Positions 6,951 through 15,325 of a DNA stretch of 27,722 bases are shown here, piece by piece; within the stretch, counting starts at the first letter, position 1; the number at the start of each line of letters is the position of its first letter. The notes under the pieces were generated by a model. The model was not told the origin of the DNA. It did not search any database and worked only from the letters and a program-made list of their open reading frames with translations. The position numbers and the translations under genes were made by a program. This DNA is from Haplomitrium mnioides. Taxonomy: Eukaryota > Marchantiophyta > Haplomitriopsida > Calobryales. Location of the stretch: the NCBI GenBank assembly GCA_049999725.1, contig JBNGIS010019080.1, positions 1-27,722 of the forward strand, in the 5' to 3' direction.

Positions 6951-7839
6951 GGAGATTCTTTGGTGCATTAGGCACTATTGATCTCAATGATTTCATCCAA
7001 GAGTTTGACACTTGGTGTGATCTGCAAACCTTGTGGAATTTTGCTCTATTTACACCTTTCATGGCATTGAAAGATTTGTTTCAACATTTAGAAGGGCCTC
7101 TCATAGATGATAACCATGGATTTTGATGTGGCCATTTGACTGATATTGAGGATAAGAGATAATATTGGTCACTCAATTACATCTCTATTACTTAATGTGG
7201 AAGGGCAAATGCCTATTACTCTGCAACCCATTCTGCATCCTCTAGTGGCACTAGCCACAACATTAGTTCTTCAAGGGTACGAGGAGTGTTTAGTACACTT
7301 GTTTCGGTCACTGCAGCAGAGAGTAGAGGGATCCCATTATTTAACCTTGTGGTTGAGTTTTTTGAGCTTCTAAGACAAAATTACTAGGGCATGAGGATTG
7401 ATAAGCTAAAGAGTTTGTAAGAGTTCTAGCGTAAGACTGGAGAGAGTTTGAGAGAAGCCTACACCAGGATGAGAAGGCTCATCAATGTCATGAAGAGGGT
7501 GATAGAGGCTCAAGCTATCTAGTTTGGTATGTCATTCTTAATATGGATTGGAGGAGAAGAGTGAGAGATGCCACCCTTCTCAAGGATTTTGATCCCACTC
7601 TAGCCATTGTATTAACACTATCAAAGCATATTGAGCTCAATCTGGTGAATGAAAGAGTAGTCACTAGTTTTCAGAAAGAAATGCCAAAATTTGCATCTCC
7701 AACCACATCTACATTTGTGCCACAGAAGGGTCAAAAGGCTGGAGAGCAATCATGTGGATAAAAGATGTCGCCATCTTATGTAGGTCAGTAGTTAGGTTGT
7801 TGGACTTGTAGTAGAGATCGTTTGCAGAAGCAATGTTGT

Positions 7840-8482
7840 TAAGCCCGAAGAGGTGAATTGGAGATACATATGAAGACATCATAAAGGAGGAAGAAAACAT
7901 GGAAATGGAGACAAGAGGAGTATGAAAGTCAACAACGAGCATCATTGGACATCATTGAAGAAAGAGGAATCGAGTTCAAAAAACATTCATCATATTATTT
8001 TAATCATATTTTTATATATATTTTTTGTGAGTACAATATTATTCGACTCACAAATAAGCTCCTCTATAAGTACATGTGTGTTTGTTATGTGCGTCTGTGT
8101 GTATATGTCAATGTGTGAAAATCGTTTTGTCAAAAGAGTGATTAGTTGAGAGGAAATACAAGAAATAGTATTTTATGTTAAATTAATGATATAAACTAAG
8201 CTATGGAGCCTTGAGAGGAAATGCCATTAAATCAACCTACGAGGTTAAATGAGGAAAGAGCAAAACAGAGCTAGGTAAAAGGGGTATTTAAGAAGGGTCT
8301 TTTCTCCATTTTTGCCCCCCAAGTTTGTGATCTTTGGTGCTTGAGAATTGATGGAGAGTTGTGGAACTGCCTTGGAAGATAAGTGTGTCTTGCTGAATGA
8401 GTAAGATACGATGATGACTACTTGGGAAGAAACAACAAGGATTCAAGGAAGAATTTGTCATGAAGGCAGATGTTAGTGCTGA
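7840..8482. other. AT-rich stretch after gag
   Basis: No domain is recognised. Contains an A/T-rich low-complexity stretch (about 7980-8060) and a TG-rich run (about 8072-8118). A partial first unit of the 44-bp repeat (about 8455-8482) marks its end. Whether this is internal retrotransposon sequence or a later insertion is unclear. Confidence 0.35.
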
Positions 8483-8658
8483 AGTGATGAAGGCTGATCT
8501 TAGTGCTACTTGATTTAGAAATACGAAGTGATGAAGGCCGATCTTAGTGCTACTTGATTTAGAAATACAAAGTGATGAAGGCCGATCTTACTGCTACTTG
8601 ATTTAGAAATACAAAGTGATGAAGGTCGATCTTAGTGCTACTTGATTTAGAAATATGA
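8483..8658. repeat. 44-bp tandem repeat, 4 copies
   Basis: Units start at 8483, 8527, 8571 and 8615, each AGTGATGAAGGCCGATCTTA and onward to GATTTAGAAATAC. They differ at only a few positions. A degenerate partial unit precedes them. Confidence 0.95.
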
Positions 8659-8715
8659 AGTGAGTGTAAGGTGAGTTGGAGGAGGTGCTGCAACATAGCG
8701 TTTGGAGGGTCGATT

Positions 8716-9273
8716 GCAAAATCAACTGCAGACATCATGAAGTGATGACCCAAAAAGTGGTATGGGATGATGTGGAGGCAAAATTGACTGCAGACATCAT
8801 GAAGTGGTGACCCAAAAAGTGGTATGGGATGATGTCGAGGCAAAATTGACTGCAAACATCATGAAGTGGTGATCCAAAAAGTGGTATGGGATGATGTCGA
8901 GGCAAAATCGACTGCAGACATCATGAAGTGGTGACCTCAAAAGTGGTATGGGATGATGTCAAGGCAAAATCGACTCCAAACATCATGAATTGGTGACCTA
9001 AAAAGTGATATGGGATGATGTGGAGGCAAAATAGACTGCAAACATCATGAAGTGGTGACCCAAAAAGTGGTATGGGATGATGTCGAGGAAAAATCGACTG
9101 CAGACATCATGAAGTGGTGACCAAAAAAGTGATATGGGATGATGTCCAGGCAAAATCAACTGCAGACATCATGAAGTGGTGATCCAAAAAGTGGTATGGG
9201 ATGATGTCAAGGCAAAATAGACTGCAGAAATCATGAAGTGGTGACCAAAAAAGTGGTATGGGATGATGTGTGG
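8716..9273. repeat. 62-bp tandem repeat, 9 copies
   Basis: Units start at 8716, 8778, 8840, 8902, 8964, 9026, 9088, 9150 and 9212 with exact 62-bp spacing. Each contains GCAAAATCGACTGCAGACAT, ATGAAGTGGTGACC and GTGGTATGGGATGATGTCGA. The period is not a multiple of three, so no single reading frame repeats. The array lies between the gag and protease remnants, a position where some plant gypsy elements carry minisatellites. Confidence 0.95.
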
Positions 9274-9460
9274 AGGTAGAGCATCAGCGCTAGTGAGTAG
9301 CAATGCTGTCGAATAGAGCAGTGCAACAATCGTAATCTATGAGCATGAGATTCATTGCTGCAGGAAACAAGAAGAAAATCAGTCGTGAAAGGGCATAGAT
9401 AGATGGCACTTCACGAGCATAGCGAGGTAGTGCCAATCATTTGTCGATGAGGAGGCGAAT

Positions 9461-9600
9461 CGGAGATCTGGAGCCTACGAGCAGATTATGGAACCTCTTT
9501 TTAATCGAGCAAGAGAGCTTGTCGGCCACTCGGAGATCTGGAGCCTACGAGCAGATTATGGAACCTCTTTTTAGTCGAGCAAGAGAGCTTGTCGGCCACT
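9461..9600. repeat. 70-bp tandem duplication, near-perfect
   Basis: The 70 bp at 9461-9530, beginning CGGAGATCTGGAGCCTACGA, repeat at 9531-9600 with one difference (A at 9504, G at 9574). The two copies are much more alike than anything around them, so the duplication is recent. The duplicated piece reads EQIMEPLF.RARELVGH in one frame and looks coding, but 70 bp is not a multiple of three. Confidence 0.97.
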
Positions 9601-9780
9601 AAGCATTTCATGTAGGATTTTTGTGACTGCACACTCCTTGCCACCTTTGTTTTGGTCGAACAGTTTGTAGACATGGCAGGTCTTTGATCGAGCAAGATGC
9701 GGGATGTGTTTTCGTCAAAGTAGAGTAGTTTGTGGAATGGGAGGATCAATCTTACATGGATCAGATCGTTAATCCTGCAG

Positions 9781-10990
9781 CATGCAAGAATGTCTCCCAC
9801 GGAAATTGATACCGACTCTAGAAGGGAGCTCCTTGGGATTGCGCTACCGGTGAATACCCGTTAAGAATTGGAGGAGGCTACGCCACATGAAACCTCACAG
9901 GAAAAGCTTTTCAACATAAAAGGGGATGCAATTCCCACACAACCTTCGATGCTGGGCAAGTCAATTGTGCAAGGATTGGGAATGAGGCTAGAAGATGTGG
10001 AGATTTGCCTTTTTCCAATCTAGAATTCATTGGGAGGACCTTCGCAAACACAACATATCACATATGGAGAGATCTAGCTTAGAGTGCAAGTTGATCATCC
10101 CACAGATAGCTCACAAGTGGGTGCTCAAGCCATACTCACCAAGGTTGAGTCTTCTGATGTTTTGGTGGGGTGTATAGTGCTATATCCCACAAGGTTCACT
10201 ATTGATTTTTGGGACAAGTCAGTATCCTATCAACCAAGATGGCAATCTGGAGAGGCATGATTAAGTAGGTTTCTTGTCAGATTCAATTGACCAGTTGGGA
10301 GTCCACTATCACAACCTACGGCGTTGTCAGCATTTTGTGAGGTGATTACGGACTACTTTGACTTGTTGGAAGGGAATTCACATCCAACTGACATTTCTTC
10401 AATTGATGAGGCATCTCTAGAGTTTACGAGGCCAACATCATTGTTAGATGAGGTGATTCCTACTAGTGGAAGCAAGGAAAGGTTGTGGTAGTTACAAGCA
10501 TCCAGATTGGTTGAGGATGCTTGGTAGGATGCATTTGCACCATATTCTGCATTGGATGGTTTTATCACACCTGAACTTGTGAATCTTTCACTATTAGATA
10601 CTATGCTGATTTCATGGCATGATCATGTTGATGGTATTTGTTTGTTGGAGTTTTTTGGAGGCATCAGTACAAGGTTAGTTGTTGTGCTCCAAGCAAGGAT
10701 TCTAGTTCAACGTTATGTAGAGAAGGGTGAGATCACCCACAAAATCTCCTTGAGCCACATGGCATTGATGGTTGAGCAATATCTATGATTGCTTTCAATT
10801 AGTGCAGTGGAGGTTATGTGCATGCATTTCCGGCCAACATCTTTATTGTTGGAGGCATACCACTTAGCTAGAGTGGGGTCGATTGATTCACTAGTGAGTC
10901 ATCTTGCATTTTATGTATTTCAAGTAGGAGGTTCTAGTTTTATTTGGAATGCAACCTTGCAAAAACTGGTGGGACCCAACATTGCTGAAA
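9781..10990 (+). pseudogene. Ty3/gypsy polyprotein part 1: probable protease and C5-methyltransferase-like segment
   Basis: One frame stays readable for about 1.2 kb with roughly ten stops, most of them TAA/TAG/TGA at single positions. It starts near MSPTEIDTDSRRELLG (ATG 9790). About 9930-10230 looks like a retropepsin: QPSMLGKSIVQGLGM, then SLGG, then SSDVLVGCIVLYPTRFTIDF. The active-site D-S/T-G is not intact. About 10610-10715 reads DHVDGICLLEFFGGISTRL, then QARILVQRY. This matches motif I (SAM-binding F-x-G-x-x-T) of C5-cytosine methyltransferases, DNMT3-like in flavour. The following RVGSIDSLVSHLAF (about 10875-10915) is where the motif IV P-C loop is expected, but no catalytic Pro-Cys is present in this frame. 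Later motifs are absent. RT and RNase H are not found and were probably deleted before the integrase. Confidence 0.55.
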
Positions 10991-11040
10991 GAGAGAGAAA
11001 GAAATGAGGTTTTCCACTAGTACTATTGTTGTTGCATTTA

Positions 11041-12450
11041 TGGCTAAGATTGATTGATGTTATGTGTTGAAACAAGCCATGGATTTGTATGGTCTTACTT
11101 GGATTGTGAGTTTCATGTGGGAAGAGACTCATATTTTGCGAGTCTAGATTGATAGAAAGGTACTTGGTGTGTCTAAACCAATGCAACTTCTTGCACTGGT
11201 ACACTATGCTCACAAGGAGTCGGGACATTTTGGAGTGAAGCACATATACAATTTGTTGTAGACACAGTACTGGTGGCGGGGCATGAACACCCAAGTGCAA
11301 TAGTGGGTTGCCAAGTGTGTGGTGTGTGATTGAGTTTGAGAATTGTTCAATGCTCCCATTCCTTAGTTGCAGCCACTACCTATCATGGGTTTGGGATACC
11401 GTTGGAGTTTGGATTTTGTAGGTCCTTTGCCTTTGACTCAACGACACAATATGTACGTGTTGGTGATGGTGGAGCATTTCTCTAAGTATTGAGTTGGTAG
11501 CTTTGCTGGATAAGACCAGTAGAGGAGTGGTTGTCACTTTCTTAGATTAAATTCTCAGTAATTTTGGAGCACTTGCTGAAGTGTTGACAGATCAGGGTAC
11601 GGAATTTCGAGGCGAGTTTGAAGTTTTGTATGAGAAAGCTCTTATTGATCATCGTATTATGTTTAGAGATCATCCTGATGCAGATAGGTTGGTTGAGTAA
11701 GTGGTTTAGATTGTGAAGAGAGCACTACATAGGTATGGGTTGCAAGTTGGTCACCATAAGGATTGGGATCTCCAATTACAAATTGGGCTTGCTATAGGTT
11801 ACAGGTTCAATAAGAAGACATCATTGGCATCTTTTTCATCTTATTTTCTATCATATGGGAGGGACACTAATTTACCCTCTTCTATTTGAGAGGATGTCAC
11901 TATGATTGTGGATCTAGATGATCTAGATGTTTGGGTATATGTATGTTCAGAGAGAGCTCAAGTGTTTGAGAGAGTTATGCTCATAGCATTTGAGAACCTT
12001 GTCATTGCTCAATATTGTGATACTTTACGATACGCTACCATATGGTGAGGTGGATATTGCACTAGAATTTGGAGGTTTCACATTGGTGATAATGTGTATT
12101 TGCAACAAACAACACCTACGACACTTGATGTCACTCATGAGCGACGAATTCTGTATATACGTGAGGTACTATCTTTGGGAGTTTTGTAGCTGGAGGGATG
12201 TAATGGTATGGTTTGGAAGGACCATATGTGCAATTGTGCACTTTGCCACCTTCCAAACATTGATGGCACTATGGACCCTAATGTGGCTTAAGTTATTGCA
12301 AGTTTGAAGTGTATGTTATGTGGTTTTCCTAAGGGAGCAGCCACTATGTTGATTTGTGCCAGGTAATCTAGAGCATGGCATATGTCATGTTTGATGCCTC
12401 TGTTGGTTGCTATTCCTAATGGGTTATGGTTTTGCCCTCATTGTTCATAG
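11041..12450 (+). pseudogene. Ty3/gypsy polyprotein part 2: integrase with C-terminal PHD-type finger
   Basis: The H2C2 zinc domain (11181-11330) reads LLALVHYAHKESGHFGVKH, then QYWWRGMN and AKCVVCD. The catalytic core follows with RWSLDFVGPLPLTQ (about 11400), then, one frame on, VLTDQGTEFRGEFEVL (11581) and a HPDADRLVE-type end giving D-x34-E. From 11581 to 12450 a single frame is kept with about seven stops. A GKW/beta-barrel-like part (YATIW, FHIGDNVYLQQ, REVLSLGVL) comes next. Then at 12310-12444 there is a PHD-type finger: CMLC, IC, WHMSC, and PNGLWFCPHC. Its spacing is C-x2-C-x11-C-x2-(stop)-x4-H-x2-C-x14-C-x2-C; the fourth ligand falls exactly on a TAA stop. The hallmark Trp two residues before the last Cys pair is kept. 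TAG at 12448-12450 is the natural end. Confidence 0.7.
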
Positions 12451-12604
12451 AACAACTAGTTTCCATTGAGTTCTACGGTTGGTATAGATTATAGAAGTGA
12501 ATAATGGGGCTCCATTGCACGCAACCTCCTAGTCTTTGCATCAAGAGGTGTATATCAATTTTCTAAGAGATAAACAACTAGCTAGTGTTAGGGGACTTGG
12601 CCAC
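12451..12604. other. 3' flank of the PHD-type gypsy remnant
   Basis: Nothing coding is recognised. It ends at the insertion point of the chromovirus (GGCCAC). The continuation after that element begins ACCACCAACTAGGGGGCAAT. Its G-rich run (14825-14829) could be the polypurine tract of the interrupted element. Confidence 0.3.
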
Positions 12605-13037
12605 TGTAAAAGAATCTCATAGACCAAATCCAAATGAGTAAGTACTCATGGTGAACTCTAATAGAGTTCTTCAACCAAAAGCAACTCAAGGTCTAAGCTA
12701 AGACCAAGAGTGCAAGCAAAAGCCAAGCAACCAAAGAACCCAAGTGATTCGAGAGGAACTCCAGAATGAGGAGTGGGGCTAAGAAGCCCTTCTATTTATA
12801 CAAGAGAAAAGGGTGTCATCCCTCTTACTTCACTTACAAGTCACTTCTCATTTCAGCCCTAAAGGTGACTCTCTACTAAAAGTGACTTCAAATGCAAGTA
12901 ACCTAAAAGTGACTCTTCACCAAAAGTGACTTCAAAGGCAAGTAATATAATCTTACCCTAAAAGTGACTCACTACCACTTCCGTCACTCCTCTCTATTTT
13001 CTTATAAATAGCACAACGTTATGCTTGTACTATTACA
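12605..13037 (-). mobile_element. 3' LTR of a short chromovirus (Ty3/gypsy)
   Basis: 433 bp, reading on the minus strand TGTAATAG...CTTTTACA. It matches the LTR at 14395-14813 with ten differences in about 419 bp by hand count (97-98%). A TATA box (TATAAATAGA, plus-strand 12791-12800) and several AAAAGTGAC-type short direct repeats in U3 are seen. Left flank GCCAC (12600-12604) against right flank ACCAC (14814-14818) gives a target duplication with one mismatch. Confidence 0.93.
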
Positions 13038-14394
13038 TAATCCTTGTCGTCACGTCAATGACGTCCTTGTCATTGCCGCAAATTTCAAAAGTTTTAATAG
13101 CTTCTTGAGCATTATCAAGATTTGAAGAAGGTTCTCAAGTAGCATCATGAAGTGGATAGCCTTTCCACAAAACCTTGCATTGAACTTGTGGATGCCGCCC
13201 GTGCTTGATAACTCTTTTCGCCAAAATGCGGTCTACTTCAAATTCTTCATGATCATCAACAACAATGGCTGGAGGAGGAAGTTGAACACGATTTGGAAAA
13301 GAAGTTGGACTAGAAACAAAAGGCTTAAGTTTAGACACATGGAACACATGATGAATCTTCAAATGAAGAGGAAGATCAAGTTTATAAGCAACGGAAGAAA
13401 TAACCCGAGAAATAGAGAAAGGACCAATCCAAGCAGGAGATAACTTATGGACTTGAGTATCTAAAGATAATGGAAGATTATGAGTGGACAACATAACTTG
13501 GTCACCTAAAACATAAGAGCAATCACGACGATGTTTATCAGCAAATTATTTTTGCCGATTTTGAACAATAACAAGATGGTTTCTAGCATCTTGCAATGAG
13601 GAAGATAAACGAGACAAAAAGGTAGAAAAACTTGGAACATTGGAAGACGAAGGAGAAAGAAAACCATTGGGAGCAAGAGGATGTTGACTAGAATTAAGAA
13701 AGAAAGGAGAAAAGCCAGTACTTGCTTATTTGGAGTTGTTGTATGCAAACTCCATGGCTGGTAAAAAACTATCCCAATCCGTATGATGAATATTAATAAA
13801 CGCTCGAAGCATATCCTCCACAGTACGATTTGCCCGTTCGGTTTGCCCATCTGTTTGAGGATGATACACCATAGACATAGATAGTTTGGTACCCAAAAGT
13901 GTGAATAACTCTCGCCAAAACTTCCCAGTGAATCGTGGATCTTTATCAGATATAAGTACCTTTGGCAGTCCATGATATCAAAAGACGGTATCAAAATAAA
14001 TCTTTGCTAATTGTGGAGCATCCACAGTATCCATTGTCGGTGCTAGATGAATTTGTTTGCTTAGCTTATCCACAAACACCACAATGGTCGAAAACCCACA
14101 AGGCGTAGTTGGAAGCGAAGTGATAAAATCCAAACTTACATATTCCCATCGAGTAGTATGAATCGATAATGGTTGCAGAAGACTAGTTGGTTTTTAATTT
14201 GAAGCCTTGTTTTGTTGACAACTTTCACAAGAACGAACAAAGCCACGAACATCTCGAGCTAGGTTTGGCCACCACCAAGTCCGTTGAAGCAACTCCATAG
14301 TCTTGTCTACTCTAAGATGCCCAGAAATCGGAATATCATGTGCTTCTTGTAAACGTGCCATTCGAAGCGCATCATCTTGAGGAACATATATTTG
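13033..14394 (-). pseudogene. Chromovirus integrase with chromodomain
   Basis: The internal part of the element runs from the 5' LTR straight into integrase. H2C2 domain: ARLQEAHDIPISGHLRVDKT, WWWPNLARDV and SCESCQQNK (14380-14200). Core domain, in a shifted frame: LSMSMVYHPQTDGQTERANR (about 13860-13800), with the catalytic Glu present. GPY/F module: KLSPAWIGPFSISRVI, then KLDLPLHLKIHHVFHVSKLK (13445-13320). Chromodomain: EEFEVDRILAKR and QCKVLWKGYPLHDA (13250-13138), then TGA in place of the conserved Trp codon, then EPSSNLDNAQEAIKTFE. The frame's natural stop (13033-13035) falls two bases inside the LTR. Gag, protease, RT and RNase H are missing, so it is a non-autonomous deletion derivative. 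Chromodomains of this kind target integration to heterochromatin. Confidence 0.88.
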
Positions 14395-14813
14395 ATAGAC
14401 CAAATCCAAATGAGTAAGAACTCATGGTGAACTCTAATAGAGTTCTTCAACCAAAAGCAACTCAAGGTCTAAGCTAAGACCAAGAGTGCAAGCAAAAGCC
14501 AAGCAACCAAAGAACCCAAGTGATTCGAGAGGAACTCCAGAATGAGGAGTGGGGCTAAGAAGCCCTTCTATTTATACAAGAGAGAAGGGTGTCATCCCTC
14601 TTACTTCACTTACAAGTCACTTCTCATTTCAGCCCTAAAGGCGACTCTATACTAAAAGTAACTTCAAATGCAAGTAACCTAAAAGTGACTCTTCACCAAA
14701 AGTGACTTTAAAGGCAAGTAATCTAATCTTACCCTAAAAGTGACTCACTACCACTTCCTTCACTACTCTCTATTTTCTTATAAATAGCACAACCTTATGC
14801 TTGTACTATTACA
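14395..14813 (-). mobile_element. 5' LTR of the short chromovirus, end lost
   Basis: Matches the 3' LTR from the TGTAATAG end (14813) down to ATAGACC at 14395. The last 14 bp, including the CA end and any primer-binding site, are missing. The LTR is fused directly to integrase coding sequence, so a deletion removed the end of the LTR and everything up to the H2C2 domain. TATA box at plus-strand 14567-14576. Confidence 0.92.
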
Positions 14814-15325
14814 ACCACCAACTAGGGGGCAATTGTGAGATCTCACACATTATATGCGCATGAAACTCAATTGTTTTTCATTCTCTATTGTTTGTTTGTA
14901 GATGTCATGAAATGTGTGTAGACAATGTAGTTATGTAGGCAATATGTATACTCATGACAGTTGTCACACCATTCTATGTAGATATCTATTTTTAGATATT
15001 TTGAGTTTTTTGTCTTTTTGTGCTTTAATATACGAGGCCATGTACTCTCATCAAAAGGTTATCTTTCAATGTCTTTGTTTGTATGAACCAAAAAGAGAGC
15101 TCAGGTATTGCAGTTCTTGGAGAAGCGTCAATTTCGTGTAAGCAAAGTTGTGCTAGTTTTAATATTGGAATATCAACATTGGAATTTCTTGAGAAGGTAT
15201 CACTTGAGAAAACATTTTGGGGTCTCATGCAATGTATGTGCATGAGACTTAATTCTTTGTCATTCTGTGTTGTATGTGAGCGATGCAGTTGTGTAAGCAA
15301 TGTGTATACGCATGACATAGAACTA
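14814..15325. repeat. Diverged direct repeat pair
   Basis: 14836-14960 (GAGATCTCACACATTATATG, ATGTAGTTATGTAGGCAATA, GTATACTCATGACA) resembles 15218-15320 (GGTCTCATGCAATGTATGTG, ATGCAGTTGTGTAAGCAATG, GTATACGCATGACA). The offset is about 380 bp, and the second copy is shortened in the middle. A G-rich run precedes the first copy. These may be old LTR fragments, but no other LTR features are visible. Confidence 0.6.

Larger units (their letters stand above)
6393..7839 (+). pseudogene. gag: Ty3/gypsy gag remnant interrupted by a solo LTR
   Basis: A capsid-type Gag. The frame beginning MDELYKATKG (6393) runs into the solo LTR and resumes after it as PRRFFGALGTIDLNDFIQEF, in phase once the LTR and one copy of the target duplication are ignored. 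Further blocks in shifting frames are VVEFFELLRQNY (about 7340), KTGESLREAYTRMRRLI (about 7430-7480) and MDWRRRVRDATLLKDFDPTL (7543). GESLREAY..RMRRL and the helix after it are typical of the retrotransposon gag domain. A degraded zinc knuckle CWTC-SRDR-L-QKQC-C lies at 7798-7839 with CX2CX4(H to L)X4C spacing, so its metal-binding His is lost. At least five stops and two frameshifts make it non-functional. It likely belongs with the protease-integrase remnant further down. Confidence 0.7.

Noticed and set aside
10920-11300. Minus-strand open frame opposite the H2C2 integrase domain
   Set aside because: The plus strand shows the H2C2 pattern and the continuing polyprotein; the minus frame has no recognisable features.
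11581-12300. Chromodomain in the PHD-type gypsy element
   Set aside because: The region after the integrase core shows a beta-barrel-like stretch and then the Cys/His finger; no W-x-G-Y/W chromodomain signature is seen.
13147-13443. Plus-strand open frame opposite the chromovirus integrase
   Set aside because: The minus strand carries clear integrase GPY/F and chromodomain motifs; the plus frame is a shadow.
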